Shown one piece after another: positions 1 to 10,095 of a stretch of DNA of 64,000 bases (positions within the stretch are counted from its first letter, which is position 1; each line of letters begins with the position of its first letter). Origin of the DNA: Herbaspirillum sp. WKF16 (lineage in GTDB: Bacteria; Pseudomonadota; Gammaproteobacteria; Burkholderiales; Burkholderiaceae_D); contig NZ_CP118632.1 in NCBI RefSeq assembly GCF_028993615.1, positions 310,001-374,000 on the forward strand, written 5' to 3'. Made by a program: the position numbers and the translations under genes. A model generated the notes under the pieces. It had not been told where the DNA came from. It did not search any database and worked only from the letters and a program-made list of their open reading frames with translations.

Positions 1-143
1 TGTGTATATCTCAGGTTGCACTTTCAATGACAATTCTAAGTCCTTCATTTTCTTCAGGAAACTGCTTGCGACGCGGTTTTAAGGATGTGCGCTAAGTCTT
101 TGACTTTATTGGCAAAATCCCGGTTTTTCCCTGCGTATACCGC

Positions 144-172
144 TTGACCTGTATTAGTGCATCCTCTAAAGT
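144..172 (+). promoter_or_regulatory. Promoter of the dcw cluster
   Basis: A sigma70-type promoter: TTGACC at 144-149, a 17-base spacer, then TAAAGT at 167-172. It lies about 120 bases upstream of the mraZ start, so the operon has a leader of roughly 115 bases. The surrounding DNA (1-240) is visibly richer in A+T than the genes. I see no gene in 1-143. Confidence 0.75.
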
Positions 173-205
173 GGGCGGCAGTGTCAAAAAGTGTTTTTTT
201 GTGGG
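171..205 (+). promoter_or_regulatory. MraZ box: four 10-bp-spaced GTG(GG) repeats
   Basis: GTGGG at 171-175, GTGTC at 181-185, GTGTT at 191-195 and GTGGG at 201-205 are spaced exactly 10 bases apart, with 5-base spacers. The known MraZ operator is a set of direct TGGGN repeats with 5-base spacers. The array overlaps the -10 element and the expected transcription start, which fits autorepression of the dcw operon by MraZ. Confidence 0.7.
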
Positions 206-292
206 GAATTTTGCAAATTCGTTTGCATTGCACCGCCATCGAAGAGCACGCGATCAGCAATCTCACTCGCCGCAGGCGAAGGAAAAAACACA

Positions 293-721
293 GTGTTTCA
301 GGGCGCTTCAGCACTCAATCTCGATGCCAAAGGACGGATGACCATTCCGGCCAAGCATCGTGACGCCTTGATTGTGCAGTGCGAAGGGCGCGCCACGCTG
401 ACGCGCCACCCGCACGGCTGCCTGCTGTTCTTCCCGCGCCCGACCTGGGAGGCGCACCGCGACCAGATCGCCGCCTGGCCGATGTCGGCCCGCGCGTGGC
501 AGCGCATCTTCCTGGGCAATGCCCAGGACGTGGAGCTCGACAGCGCCGGCCGCATCCTGGTGGCGCCGGAGCTGCGTGGCGCGGTCGGCCTGCAGCGCGA
601 CGTGATGTTGCTGGGCATGGGCAGCCATTTCGAAATCTGGGATGCCGCCAAGCTGGCCGAAAGCGAAGCCGAGGCCGTGGCGGGCGGCATGCCCGATGTG
701 TTGAGCAATTTTTCCTTCTGA
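293..721 (+). CDS. mraZ: Transcriptional regulator MraZ
   Basis: MraZ is the DNA-binding repressor at the head of dcw clusters. It is a ring-forming protein with two AbrB-like swapped-hairpin repeats. Both are visible: [13 protein letters not shown] near residue 6 and [13 protein letters not shown] near residue 80. I chose the GTG at 293 because it gives the family length (142 residues) and the usual N-terminus (M/V)[14 protein letters not shown], and because an AGG-rich ribosome site precedes it; an ATG at 191 in the same frame would add 34 unlikely residues. rsmH follows 12 bases downstream. Probably autoregulated through the repeats at 171-205. Confidence 0.93.
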   Translation: MFQGASALNLDAKGRMTIPAKHRDALIVQCEGRATLTRHPHGCLLFFPRPTWEAHRDQIAAWPMSARAWQRIFLGNAQDVELDSAGRILVAPELRGAVGLQRDVMLLGMGSHFEIWDAAKLAESEAEAVAGGMPDVLSNFSF

Positions 722-733
722 CGGTCGGTCGAG

Positions 734-1699
734 ATGAATCTGCAACCGGTGCCCGAGCTGCAGCACCGCACCGTGCTGTTGGAAGAAGCCGTGGACATGC
801 TGGCCATCGAAGGCCTGCGTGCCGACGGCGTGTATCTGGACGGTACGTTCGGACGCGGCGGCCACAGCCGCGCCATCCTGGCCAAGCTGGGACCGCGCGG
901 CAGGCTGATCGCATTTGACAAAGACCCGTTGGCCATCGCCACGGCGGAGAAGATCGACGACGCTCGCTTCGAGATCGTCCACGACAGCTTCGCCACGCTG
1001 GACGAGGCGCTTGCCGCACGCGGCATCGCCGAGGTCGACGGGGTATTGATGGATTTGGGTATTTCGTCGCCGCAGGTGGATGACGCCGCGCGCGGCTTCA
1101 GTTTTCGCTTGGATGGCCCGCTGGACATGCGCATGGATACCACGCGCGGCGTGTCGGCAGCGGATTGGCTGGCAACGGCGGACGAACAGACGATTGCAAA
1201 GGTGATTCGAGATTATGGGGAAGAACGGTTTGCTGTTCAGATTGCAAAGAAGATTGTTGCTGGCCGGGCAATCGAGCCAATTTCAAGCACACGACAGCTT
1301 GCCGCGCTCGTGGCACAAGCCGTCAAAACCCGCGAGAAAGGCAAAGACCCGGCCACTCGTACATTTCAGGCTGTACGGATTTTCGTCAATCAAGAGCTTG
1401 AAGAACTCGAAGTAGGACTGGAGAAAGCGTTTCGGCAGATGGCGCAGCACGGGAGATTGGTCGTGATCAGCTTTCACTCGCTGGAAGACCGCATCGTCAA
1501 GCAGTTCATGGCATCCAAAGCCCATGCGCCGCAGCCTGACCGCCGCCTGCCGATTCGTGCGATCGACCTGCCGCGCGCGCCCGCGCGCCTGTTGTCGCGG
1601 GTCATGCCCGGCGAGGCCGAAGTGACGGCCAACCCGCGCGCCCGCTCGGCGGTGATGCGCGGCCTCGAACTCCTGGCGGCGGAAGGGGCATCCCCATGA
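734..1699 (+). CDS. rsmH: 16S rRNA (cytosine(1402)-N(4))-methyltransferase RsmH
   Basis: RsmH (MraW) methylates N4 of C1402 in 16S rRNA using S-adenosylmethionine. The 321-residue protein shows the SAM-binding loop [10 protein letters not shown] at 36-45, [11 protein letters not shown] at about 106-116 and SFHSLEDR at about 246-253, all typical of the family. Its stop overlaps the ftsL start (ATGA at 1696-1699). Oddity: bases from about 1180 to 1470 (residues ~150-245) are clearly less G+C-rich than both flanks, with codons such as ATT, GAT, AAA, TTT and GGA that are rare in the neighbours, while the protein sequence stays family-like. Confidence 0.96.
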   Translation: MNLQPVPELQHRTVLLEEAVDMLAIEGLRADGVYLDGTFGRGGHSRAILAKLGPRGRLIAFDKDPLAIATAEKIDDARFEIVHDSFATLDEALAARGIAEVDGVLMDLGISSPQVDDAARGFSFRLDGPLDMRMDTTRGVSAADWLATADEQTIAKVIRDYGEERFAVQIAKKIVAGRAIEPISSTRQLAALVAQAVKTREKGKDPATRTFQAVRIFVNQELEELEVGLEKAFRQMAQHGRLVVISFHSLEDRIVKQFMASKAHAPQPDRRLPIRAIDLPRAPARLLSRVMPGEAEVTANPRARSAVMRGLELLAAEGASP

Positions 1700-1968
1700 C
1701 CGGCCGCCTGTGCATCTTCCTGAGCATGTTGCTGGTGGGCTGCGCCCTCTCGGTGGTGAGCGCGCAGTACCGCGCGCGCAGCCTGTTCATCGAACTGGAG
1801 CGCGCCCAGACCGCGGCGCGCCAGCTTGACGTCGACTGGGCGCAATTGCAGCTGGATCAATCCACGCTGGGCAAGAACGCCCGCATCGAAGAGCTCGCCC
1901 GGCGCGACCTCGGCATGATGCCGCTGACCGCGGCGCGCACCCAATACCTGACCGTGGGGGGCAAATGA
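1696..1968 (+). CDS. ftsL: Cell division protein FtsL
   Basis: FtsL is a small bitopic divisome protein that forms the FtsQLB complex and helps activate FtsWI. The 90-residue product has one N-terminal membrane segment (about residues 5-23), then a periplasmic stretch rich in Leu, Ala and Glu that suits a coiled coil, ending in the family-typical ARRDLGMMP region. Identity rests on position between rsmH and ftsI as much as on sequence. It is translationally coupled on both sides by ATGA overlaps. Confidence 0.9.
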   Translation: MTGRLCIFLSMLLVGCALSVVSAQYRARSLFIELERAQTAARQLDVDWAQLQLDQSTLGKNARIEELARRDLGMMPLTAARTQYLTVGGK

Positions 1969-3743
1969 CCCGGATGCCCCCGCGCACCAATGTCCCCGGC
2001 GGCCGCGTTGCGGCTTCCAAGGGCGTCGCGTTCTCCTCCAATCCCATCCTGCAGGTGAAGTTGCCGGCCTGGCGCTCGCGCTTCGTGCTGTTCGTGCTGT
2101 TCGCCGCCTTCCTGGCGCTGGTGGCGCGCGCGCTGTGGCTGCAGGGCGTATCGACCGATTTCCTGCAAAAGCAGGGCGCGTCGCGCTACGCGCGCACGCT
2201 GGAGCTGCCGGCCACGCGCGGCAAGATCACCGACCGCAACGGCCAGGTGCTGGCCTCGTCGGTGCCGGTCAAGGCGGTCTGGGCGATTCCCGAGGACGTG
2301 CAGGCCGCGCCCAAGGACAAGCTGCGCGAACTGGCCGCCCTGCTGGAGATGAGCGACGCCGAGCTGCGCAAGAAGCTCGACTCCGACCGCAGCTTCGTCT
2401 ACCTCAAGCGCCAGGTCGAGCAGGACGTCACCGACAAGATCGCCAAGCTGGGCATCCCCGGCATCGAGACCCGCAAGGAATACAAGCGCTTCTATCCCGA
2501 AGGCGAGGTGATGGCGCACGTGGTCGGCTTCACCAACATCGAAGACGCCGGCCAGGACGGCATGGAGCTGGCCGCCCAGAAGACGCTGGCCGGCATGACC
2601 GGCAGCCGCCGCGTGATCAAGGACCGGCTGGGCCGCGTGGTCGAGGACATCGAGTCCATCCGCGATCCGCACGACGGCCGCGACCTGACGCTGTCCATCG
2701 ACAGCAAGATCCAGTACATCGCCTTCACCCAGTTGAAGGAGGCGGTCGATAAATTCAAGGCCAAGGCCGGCGGCATCATCGTGGTCGACGCCAAGACCGG
2801 CGAAGTGCTGGCCCTGGCCAACATGCCGACCTATAACCCCAACGACCGCTCGGTGCTGACCGGCGCGCAGTTGCGCAACCGCGTGGTCACCGACACTTTC
2901 GAGCCTGGCTCGACCCTGAAGCCCTTCACTGTGGCGCTGGCGCTGGACACCCACCGCGTGACCCCGTCCACCGTGTTCCAGACCGCTCCCGGCAAGATGA
3001 CCATCGGCACTGCCACCATCGGCGACTCGCACGCCCACGGCCCGCTGACGGTGGCGCAGATCATCGAGAAGTCGTCCAACATCGGCACCGCCAAGATCGC
3101 GCTGGGCATGCCGCCCGAAGAGATGTGGGAGATGTTTACCACGGTCGGTTTCGGCCAGCAGCCCAAGTTCGGCTTCCCCGGCGCGGTGGCCGGCCGCGTG
3201 CGGCCGTACAAGTCCTGGCGCCCGATCGAGCAGGCCACGATGAGCTACGGCCACGGCATTTCGGTGTCGCTGATCCAGCTGGCGCACGCCTACCTGATCT
3301 TCGCCCGCAACGGCGACATCATCCCGCTGTCCTTCACCAAGGTGAACGATTCGCCGATCGGCCAGCGCGTGATTTCCGAGAACACCGCGCTGCAGATGCG
3401 CCGCATGCTGGAAACCGTAGTCGCCCCCGGCGGCACCGCGCCGCAGGCCCAGGTGCCCGGCTATCGCGTGGGCGGCAAGACCGGCACGGCCTACAAGATC
3501 GAAGGCGGCAAGTACGTGCGCAAGTACGTGGCGTCGTTCTCCGGCATCGCTCCGATGTCGGACCCGCGCCTGATCATCTCGGTGATGATCGATGAGCCGC
3601 AAGGCCAGCACTACGGCGGGCCGGTGGCCGGCCCGGTGTTCGCCAACGTGGCCGCCAACGCCCTGCGCGCGCTCAACGTGCCGCCGGACTCGAGCGTGAC
3701 CAACATCATCATCCCCAAAGAACCGCTTGAGGAGAGCATGTGA
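1965..3743 (+). CDS. ftsI: Peptidoglycan D,D-transpeptidase FtsI (PBP3)
   Basis: FtsI is the septal class B penicillin-binding protein that cross-links peptidoglycan with FtsW. The 592-residue protein has a short cytoplasmic tail, one membrane anchor (about residues 38-58), a PBP dimerisation domain starting at ATRGKITDRNG, and the transpeptidase domain. The three active-site motifs are present: SxxK (STLK, nucleophile Ser near residue 316), SSN near 370 and KTGT near 505. The start overlaps ftsL (ATGA), and the stop abuts the murE start. Confidence 0.97.
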   Translation: MTRMPPRTNVPGGRVAASKGVAFSSNPILQVKLPAWRSRFVLFVLFAAFLALVARALWLQGVSTDFLQKQGASRYARTLELPATRGKITDRNGQVLASSVPVKAVWAIPEDVQAAPKDKLRELAALLEMSDAELRKKLDSDRSFVYLKRQVEQDVTDKIAKLGIPGIETRKEYKRFYPEGEVMAHVVGFTNIEDAGQDGMELAAQKTLAGMTGSRRVIKDRLGRVVEDIESIRDPHDGRDLTLSIDSKIQYIAFTQLKEAVDKFKAKAGGIIVVDAKTGEVLALANMPTYNPNDRSVLTGAQLRNRVVTDTFEPGSTLKPFTVALALDTHRVTPSTVFQTAPGKMTIGTATIGDSHAHGPLTVAQIIEKSSNIGTAKIALGMPPEEMWEMFTTVGFGQQPKFGFPGAVAGRVRPYKSWRPIEQATMSYGHGISVSLIQLAHAYLIFARNGDIIPLSFTKVNDSPIGQRVISENTALQMRRMLETVVAPGGTAPQAQVPGYRVGGKTGTAYKIEGGKYVRKYVASFSGIAPMSDPRLIISVMIDEPQGQHYGGPVAGPVFANVAANALRALNVPPDSSVTNIIIPKEPLEESM

Positions 3744-5269
3744 TGCCCGGGCGCGTTCCAAGCATTGACGACATCCTGGACTGGCTGCGCTCGGTAGCGC
3801 CCGAGGCCCAGCTGACCGCCGACTCGCGCCGCGTAACGCAAGGCGACGTGTTCTTCGCCTACGTGGGCGACGCCGACGGCCGCTCCTATATCGCCGACGC
3901 GGTCGAGCGCGGCGCCGCCGCCGTGGTGTTCGAATCGGCCGGCTTCGCATGGCCGGACCAGCTGGAGCTGCCCCACCTCGCGGTGGACGACCTCAAGGCC
4001 ACGGCCGGCGAGATCGCCGCCGCCTGGTACGGCAAGCCCGACCGCGACATGTTCACCGTCGCCATCACCGGCACCAACGGCAAGACCTCCTGCTCGTACT
4101 GGCTGGGCGCGGCGCTGTCGCGCCTGCCGGGTGCGGGCCTGGCGGGCGTGATCGGCACGCTGGGCGTAGGCACCTTCCTGGCCGGCCGCGCGCAAGCCTT
4201 CGACGTTACCGGCTACACCACGCCCGACGCGGTGCTCCTGCAGCGCAACCTGGCCATGCTGGCCAAGGCCAAGGTGGCCGGCCTGGCCATCGAAGCCTCG
4301 TCGATCGGGCTGGCGCAGGGCCGCATGAACGGCATGCACGTGGACGTCGCGCTGTTCACCAATTTCACCCGCGACCACCTCGACTACCACGGCGACATGG
4401 ATGCCTATGAAGCCGCCAAGCGCAAGCTGTTCGAGTGGGACGGCCTGAAGCACGCGGTGGTCAACCTGGACGACGCCATGGGCGTGCGGCTGCTGCCGCT
4501 GCTGCAGGCGCGCCAGGTGCCGGTCATCGGCTACGCGCTGGAAGACGAGATCGACGCCGCGGCCGCCGGCGTGCCCACGCTGCGCGCCAGCAATATCCGC
4601 AGCAGCCCGGCCGGCGCCGTGTTCCAGGTCGATTCGCCGTTCGGCAGCGGCCAGGTCAAGACGCAACTGGTGGGCCGCTTCAACGTCAGCAATGTGCTGG
4701 GCATCATGGGCGTGCTGCTGGCCAAGGGCGTGGCATGGGATGCCGCGGTGGCCGCCGCCGGCGCGCTGACCGCGGCGCCCGGCCGCATGCAGCAGTTCGG
4801 CGGGCCGGACGTGCCGCTGATCGTCATCGATTACGCGCATACCCCGGACGCCCTGGACAAGACACTGGGCACGCTGCGCCAGGTCGCCGCGCAACGCGGC
4901 GGCGAGCTGTGGTGCGTGTTCGGCTGCGGCGGCGACCGCGACCCGGGCAAGCGGCCGCAGATGGGCCAGGTCTCCGAGCAGGCCGACCACGTGGTGCTGA
5001 CCAGCGACAACCCGCGCAGCGAAGATCCCAAGGCCATCATCGACCAGATCCGCGCCGGCATCGGCCGCATCGAACCGGTGGTGCTGGAAGACCGCGCCGG
5101 CGCCATCCTCTGGACCATCCGCCATGCCACCCGCGCCGACGTCGTGCTGCTGGCCGGCAAGGGGCATGAGGCCTACCAGGAGATCGCCGGCAAGAAACTG
5201 CCCTTCCTCGACGCCGACCACGTCGCGCTGGCCCTGGCCGCGCGCTCGACCATGATGGGAGGCGCGTGA
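3743..5269 (+). CDS. murE: UDP-MurNAc-L-Ala-D-Glu:meso-diaminopimelate ligase MurE
   Basis: MurE adds the third stem-peptide residue in the cytoplasm. The ATP loop TGTNGKTS lies near residues 108-115. The DNPR motif near residue 422 marks specificity for meso-diaminopimelate rather than lysine. The start is the ATG at 3743, sharing one base with the ftsI stop (TGATG) and preceded by GAGGAGAG; a GTG at 3740 is a possible alternative adding one residue. About 508 residues, normal for the family. Coupled to murF downstream. Confidence 0.96.
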   Translation: MPGRVPSIDDILDWLRSVAPEAQLTADSRRVTQGDVFFAYVGDADGRSYIADAVERGAAAVVFESAGFAWPDQLELPHLAVDDLKATAGEIAAAWYGKPDRDMFTVAITGTNGKTSCSYWLGAALSRLPGAGLAGVIGTLGVGTFLAGRAQAFDVTGYTTPDAVLLQRNLAMLAKAKVAGLAIEASSIGLAQGRMNGMHVDVALFTNFTRDHLDYHGDMDAYEAAKRKLFEWDGLKHAVVNLDDAMGVRLLPLLQARQVPVIGYALEDEIDAAAAGVPTLRASNIRSSPAGAVFQVDSPFGSGQVKTQLVGRFNVSNVLGIMGVLLAKGVAWDAAVAAAGALTAAPGRMQQFGGPDVPLIVIDYAHTPDALDKTLGTLRQVAAQRGGELWCVFGCGGDRDPGKRPQMGQVSEQADHVVLTSDNPRSEDPKAIIDQIRAGIGRIEPVVLEDRAGAILWTIRHATRADVVLLAGKGHEAYQEIAGKKLPFLDADHVALALAARSTMMGGA

Positions 5270-6729
5270 TGAAATTCCAATTCGCGCAGATGCTGGAGTG
5301 GATCCGCGCAGCCGAGGCCGCGGCCTCGGCCCATGCCGTGCCGGCGGTGCTCAATGCGCCGGCCGGCGTGCTGGAGCTCAATGATGTCGTCACCGACAGC
5401 CGCGCCGTCAAGCCCGGCAATGTCTTCGTGGCGCTGCGCGGCGAACGCTTCGACGCGCATGACTTCCTCGAGGCAGTGGTAGCCCAGGGCGCCGCCGCGG
5501 TAGTGGTCGAACGCGCGCCGCCGGGACTGGCGGCGCCGGCCATCGTGGTGCCCGACGCCCGCGCCGCGCTGGGGCAGATCGCCCACGGCTGGCGGACGCT
5601 GCACCAGGTGCCGGTGATCGGCGTGACCGGCAGCAACGGCAAGACCACCGTCAAGGAAATGATCGCCTCGATCCTGGCGGCCGCCTTCGGCGACGAGGGC
5701 TACCTCGGCACGCGCGGCAACTTCAACAATGAAATCGGCGTGCCGCTGACCTTGTTCCGCCTGCGCGCCGCACATCGGGCCGCGGTGATCGAGATGGGCA
5801 TGAACCATCCGGGCGAGATCGCTGTCTTGTCGCGTATCGCCGCGCCGACGCTGGGCCTGGTCAACAACGCCCAGCGCGAGCACCAGGAATTCATGGCCAC
5901 CGTGGAAGCGGTGGCGCGCGAGAACGGCGCGGTGATCCGCCACCTGCCGGCCGCTGGCGTGGCAGTGTTCCCGGCCGACGACGACTTCACCGCGCTGTGG
6001 CGCGAGGAAGCCGGAGCGCGTCGTGTCCTTACCTTCGGTTTGAACCCGCAGGCCGACGTCGGCGCCACCTATGCGGCCGGCGCCTTCGGCAGCACGCTGG
6101 AGGTCACCGTCAAGGGCATCGCGGCGCCGCCGGCGCAGTTCAGGGTCGAGCTGGCCGCGGTGGGCGAACACAATGTGCGCAACGCCCTGGCGGCGGCGGC
6201 CTGCGCGCTGGGCGCCGGCATCGCGGTCGAGGCCGTGGTGCGCGGGCTGGAGAATTTCGCGCCGGTCAATGGCCGCCTGCAGCGCAAGGTGGCCAGGAGC
6301 GGCGCGCTGGTGATCGACGACACCTACAACGCCAACCCCGACTCGGTGCGCGCCGCCATCGACGTGCTGGCCGCCATCGACGGCCCGCGCGCGCTGGTGC
6401 TGGGCGACATGGGCGAGGTCGGCGACCAGGGGCCGCAGTTCCACCGCGAGATCGGCGCTTATGCGAAGAGCCGCGGCATCCCGCGCCTGTTCGGCCTGGG
6501 CGAACTGATGCGCCACGCGGTGCAGGCCTATGGCGAGACGCAGGACGAAGGCGGGGCCCAGGCCCGGTACTTCGACGACATCGCGGCACTCAATGCCGCG
6601 GTGGAACAGGCCGCGCCGCAAGGCGCGACCGTACTGGTAAAAGGTTCACGCTTCATGAAGATGGAGCGAGTTGTACAGCATCTGGTCAACGTTGAATCCA
6701 ACACGCAACATCAACAGGAGACCCATTAG
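5269..6729 (+). CDS. murF: UDP-MurNAc-tripeptide:D-Ala-D-Ala ligase MurF
   Basis: MurF adds D-Ala-D-Ala to the UDP-MurNAc-tripeptide, completing the cytoplasmic pentapeptide precursor. The Mur-ligase ATP loop [12 protein letters not shown] is near residue 118, and MNHPGEI and [10 protein letters not shown] follow as expected. The central ligase and C-terminal domains are complete. Start taken as ATG at 5269 (TGATG junction with murE; a GTG at 5266 is the in-frame alternative). About 486 residues. Confidence 0.96.
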   Translation: MKFQFAQMLEWIRAAEAAASAHAVPAVLNAPAGVLELNDVVTDSRAVKPGNVFVALRGERFDAHDFLEAVVAQGAAAVVVERAPPGLAAPAIVVPDARAALGQIAHGWRTLHQVPVIGVTGSNGKTTVKEMIASILAAAFGDEGYLGTRGNFNNEIGVPLTLFRLRAAHRAAVIEMGMNHPGEIAVLSRIAAPTLGLVNNAQREHQEFMATVEAVARENGAVIRHLPAAGVAVFPADDDFTALWREEAGARRVLTFGLNPQADVGATYAAGAFGSTLEVTVKGIAAPPAQFRVELAAVGEHNVRNALAAAACALGAGIAVEAVVRGLENFAPVNGRLQRKVARSGALVIDDTYNANPDSVRAAIDVLAAIDGPRALVLGDMGEVGDQGPQFHREIGAYAKSRGIPRLFGLGELMRHAVQAYGETQDEGGAQARYFDDIAALNAAVEQAAPQGATVLVKGSRFMKMERVVQHLVNVESNTQHQQETH

Positions 6730-6730
6730 C

Positions 6731-7900
6731 ATGCTGGTCTGGCTCGCTCAGAATTTTCAACAGGACTTCGGCTTCTTGCGCCTGTTCAGCTTCATCACCT
6801 TCCGCGCGGTGTTCGCCACGCTGACGGCCTTGCTGATCGGCATGATCGCCGGTCCGGCCGTGATCCGCATGCTGACGCGCATGAAGGTCGGCCAGGCGGT
6901 GCGCACCGACGGTCCCCAGACCCACCTGATCAAGTCCGGCACCCCGACCATGGGCGGCGTGCTGATCCTGATCGGCATCGGCATCTCGACCCTGCTGTGG
7001 GCCGACCTGTCCAACCGCTTCGTCTGGATCGTGCTGATCGTCACGCTCGGCTTCGGCGCCGTCGGCTGGGTCGACGACTACCGCAAGGTGGTCCACCGCG
7101 ACCCGCAAGGCATGCGCTCGCGCGAAAAATATTTCTGGCAATCGCTGATCGGCCTGGTGGCCGCGTTCTACCTGGCGTTCTCGGTTTCCGAGGTGAGCAA
7201 CATGAAGGTGCTCGACCTGTTCGTGGCCTGGGTGCAGTCCGGCTTCAGCCTCGACCTGCCGCCCAAGGCCGACCTGATCGTGCCGTTCTTCAAGAGCGTG
7301 AGCTATCCGCTGGGGGTGTGGGGCTTCATCGCGCTGACCTACTTCGTCATCGTCGGCACCAGCAACGCGGTCAACCTGACCGACGGCCTGGACGGCCTGG
7401 CCATCATGCCCACCGTGCTGGTGGGCGCCGCGCTGGGCCTGTTCGCCTACCTGACCGGCAACGCCAGCTACGCCAAATACCTGTTCATCCCGCATATCCC
7501 CGGCGCGGGCGAGCTGCTGATCTTCTGCGGCGCCATGGGCGGCGCCGGCCTGGCCTTCCTCTGGTACAACGCCTACCCGGCGCAGGTGTTCATGGGCGAC
7601 GTCGGCGCACTTGCGCTGGGCGGCGCGCTGGGCACCATCGCCGTGATCGTGCGCCAGGAGATCGTGCTGTTCATCATGGGCGGCATCTTCGTGGTGGAGA
7701 CGCTCTCGGTGATGATCCAGGTGGCCTATTTCAAGTACACGAAGAAGCGCTTCGGCACCGGCCGGCGCGTGCTGCTGATGGCGCCGCTGCACCATCACTA
7801 CGAACAGAAGGGCTGGAAGGAAACCCAGGTGGTGGTGCGGTTCTGGATCATCACCATGATGCTGGTGCTGTTGGGCTTGTCGACGCTGAAGCTGCGCTGA
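6731..7900 (+). CDS. mraY: Phospho-MurNAc-pentapeptide transferase MraY
   Basis: MraY is the integral membrane enzyme that transfers phospho-MurNAc-pentapeptide to undecaprenyl phosphate, giving lipid I. The 389-residue protein is strongly hydrophobic with about ten membrane segments. Family motifs are visible: [15 protein letters not shown] and the HHHYEQKG loop near residue 355. The ATG at 6731 is preceded by CAGGAG (6714-6719) and gives the usual MLVWLA N-terminus; the frame is open further upstream but only through murF. The next gene is 104 bases away, one of the few gaps in the cluster. Confidence 0.97.
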   Translation: MLVWLAQNFQQDFGFLRLFSFITFRAVFATLTALLIGMIAGPAVIRMLTRMKVGQAVRTDGPQTHLIKSGTPTMGGVLILIGIGISTLLWADLSNRFVWIVLIVTLGFGAVGWVDDYRKVVHRDPQGMRSREKYFWQSLIGLVAAFYLAFSVSEVSNMKVLDLFVAWVQSGFSLDLPPKADLIVPFFKSVSYPLGVWGFIALTYFVIVGTSNAVNLTDGLDGLAIMPTVLVGAALGLFAYLTGNASYAKYLFIPHIPGAGELLIFCGAMGGAGLAFLWYNAYPAQVFMGDVGALALGGALGTIAVIVRQEIVLFIMGGIFVVETLSVMIQVAYFKYTKKRFGTGRRVLLMAPLHHHYEQKGWKETQVVVRFWIITMMLVLLGLSTLKLR

Positions 7901-8004
7901 GGCAGGCAAGAGAATGAATACACGGCGCCCCTCGCGAACGATGCAAGGCGGCGCCCTTGGCGGTTGGTTGAACCGGAAGTTTTGGAAGTGAGTTGGAAAC
8001 AAGG

Positions 8005-10095
8005 ATGAATTACTCGGGCAAACACGTTCTGGTGCTCGGACTCGGAGAGTCCGGCCTGGCAATGGCGCGGTGGCTGGTCTACTGCGGCGCCGGCGTGCGC
8101 GTGGCCGATACGCGCGGAGAGGAGGCGCTGGCCGAGCGCCTGGCCGCCCTGCGCGCCGACGATCCGCAGGCGCAAGCCGTGCTGGGCCGTCCGTTCACTC
8201 CTGAATTACTCGATGGCGTAGACTTCGTCGCCGTCAGCCCCGGCCTGGCGCCTGAGGGCGAACTGGCGCCGCTGATGCCGGCCATGGCCGAGCGCGGCCT
8301 GCCGCTGTGGGGCGAGATCGAACTGTTCGCGCAGGCGCTGGCCGGCCTGCGCGAAGAGACGCTGTACAAGCCCAAGGTGCTGGCCATCACCGGCACCAAC
8401 GGCAAGACCACCGTGACCAGCCTGACCGGCCTGTTGTGCCAGCGCGCCGGCATGTCGGTGCGGGTCGCCGGCAACATCAGCCCGGCGGCGCTGGACGTGC
8501 TACGCGAGGCGGTGATCAGGGACAAGGTGTTCCTGGTCGAACTGGCCGAGCAGGACGCGATCGCCGCCGCCCAGGCGCAAGCCGAAGCCGAGGCCGAAGC
8601 ATTGCGCCAGGCCGAGCTGGCCGAACAGCAAGCTGCCGAAGCGGCCAAGCGCAAGCGCGCCGCTGCCCGCATCGAACAAGCCGTCGCTGTTGCGGCGCCC
8701 GCGCCTGTGCCCGAAGCGGCAGCGCCGGCCGCCAACGATCAACACGCCGATGCGCCGCAGGCGCAGGAGAGCGCCGCCGCCGCCGTGCAAGACGCACAAG
8801 CGCACAGCCAGGTCGCGGCGGGCGACGCCGATTTGCCGGAAGGCCAGGCGCAAGCCGAGCCGGAACCACATCCGGCCACTGTCGCCACGGAAATAGTCGG
8901 CGGCGCGGAGCACATCCCGGCCGAAGCCGCGAATGCCGTCGATGACGCAGGCCTGCAAACCGACGTCGCCGGCAACGAAGCCGTGGCGCCGGAGACCCTG
9001 AACCTGGGCGACTTCATGGAAGTCTCGCGCACCGCCGAGGAAGACGCGCTGGCCGCCGTGCCGCCGCCCCCGCCGCCGGAGCCGACCTACCGCGGCTCGA
9101 TGCCGCAGGTGTGGGTGCTGGAGCTGTCCAGCTTCCAGCTGCATACCACTCACAGCCTGCGGGCCGACGCCGCCACCGTCCTCAACATCACCCAGGATCA
9201 CCTGGACTGGCACGGCAGCATGGACGCCTATGCCGCCGACAAGGCGCGCATCTTCGGCGAGGGCACCGTGCGCGTGCTCAACCGCGACGATGCGCGGGTG
9301 ATGGCGATGTCCTCGCCGGCCGCGCCGCAATCCACCTTCGGGCTGGATGAGCCGGCCGCGCCGGACAGCTTCGGCCTGGTCAACGACAACGGCATGCTGT
9401 GGCTGGCCAACGCCTTCGTGCATGAAGACGACGAACAGCCGGAAGGAAAACGCCGCCGCAAGCAAAAGGAACTGGCGCCGCCGCCGGTGACGCTCAAGCG
9501 CCTGATGCCGGCCGACGCGCTGAAGATCCGCGGCGCCCACAACGCCATGAACGCGCTGGCCGCGCTGGCGCTGTGCCGCGCCGCCGGGCTGCCGATGGCG
9601 CCGCTGCTGCACGGCCTGCGCGACTACACCGGCGAGCCGCACCGGGTGGAGCTGGTGGGCGTGGTGCAGGAAGTCGATTACTACGACGACAGCAAGGGCA
9701 CCAACGTCGGCGCCACCGTGGCCGCCCTGAACGGGCTGGGCCTGGGCGGGCGTCCCAACCGCATCCTCCTGATCGCCGGCGGCGAGGGCAAGGGCCAGGA
9801 CTTTGCGCCGCTGGCGCTGCCGGTCGCCAAATACGGCCGCGCGGTGCTGCTGATCGGGCGCGATGCGCCAGTGATCCGCGCGGCGGTGGCCGACGCCGGC
9901 GTCGAGCTGATCGATTGCGCGACCCTGGAAGAGGCCGTGCAAAAGGCCGGCGACATGGCGCAAGCCGGCGAGATCGTCCTGCTGTCGCCTGCCTGCGCCA
10001 GCTTCGACATGTTCCGCAACTACGCGCACCGGGCCGACGTCTTCGTGGACGCGGTGCGTGAACTGGCGTTGTCGCGCGGCGAGGTGATCGCATGA
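8005..10095 (+). CDS. murD: UDP-MurNAc-L-Ala:D-Glu ligase MurD with a large central insertion
   Basis: MurD adds D-glutamate to UDP-MurNAc-L-Ala in the cytoplasm. All catalytic landmarks are present: the GTNGKTT ATP loop at about residues 130-136, LELSSFQL near 372-379, DHLDWH near 398-403, the DKARIF lysine near 413, and the C-terminal [10 protein letters not shown] and [11 protein letters not shown] motifs. The protein is about 696 residues instead of the usual 440-510. The extra length is one block of about 195 residues (~170-366, bases ~8512-9100) between ALDVLREA and [10 protein letters not shown]. That block begins as an Ala/Glu/Gln-rich probable helix, continues as a Pro/Ala-rich acidic linker and ends in a run of prolines. 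ATG at 8005 chosen; TTG at 7993 is possible. The stop overlaps ftsW (ATGA). Confidence 0.93.
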   Translation: MNYSGKHVLVLGLGESGLAMARWLVYCGAGVRVADTRGEEALAERLAALRADDPQAQAVLGRPFTPELLDGVDFVAVSPGLAPEGELAPLMPAMAERGLPLWGEIELFAQALAGLREETLYKPKVLAITGTNGKTTVTSLTGLLCQRAGMSVRVAGNISPAALDVLREAVIRDKVFLVELAEQDAIAAAQAQAEAEAEALRQAELAEQQAAEAAKRKRAAARIEQAVAVAAPAPVPEAAAPAANDQHADAPQAQESAAAAVQDAQAHSQVAAGDADLPEGQAQAEPEPHPATVATEIVGGAEHIPAEAANAVDDAGLQTDVAGNEAVAPETLNLGDFMEVSRTAEEDALAAVPPPPPPEPTYRGSMPQVWVLELSSFQLHTTHSLRADAATVLNITQDHLDWHGSMDAYAADKARIFGEGTVRVLNRDDARVMAMSSPAAPQSTFGLDEPAAPDSFGLVNDNGMLWLANAFVHEDDEQPEGKRRRKQKELAPPPVTLKRLMPADALKIRGAHNAMNALAALALCRAAGLPMAPLLHGLRDYTGEPHRVELVGVVQEVDYYDDSKGTNVGATVAALNGLGLGGRPNRILLIAGGEGKGQDFAPLALPVAKYGRAVLLIGRDAPVIRAAVADAGVELIDCATLEEAVQKAGDMAQAGEIVLLSPACASFDMFRNYAHRADVFVDAVRELALSRGEVIA

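Noticed and set aside
54..314. 86-residue minus-strand frame at the left edge
   Set aside because: It overlaps the dcw promoter, the MraZ box and the mraZ start, and has no family resemblance.
1857..3950. 697-residue minus-strand open frame across ftsI
   Set aside because: It is antisense to a clear ftsI, is Arg/His/Ala-rich without motifs, and is typical of high-G+C shadow frames. Similar antisense frames over murE, murF, ftsW, secA, nrdA and proS were rejected for the same reason.
8500..9100. The MurD insertion as a separate gene or intein
   Set aside because: It has no start, ribosome site or intein splicing motifs. It is in frame with MurD on both sides, so it is an insertion within one protein.
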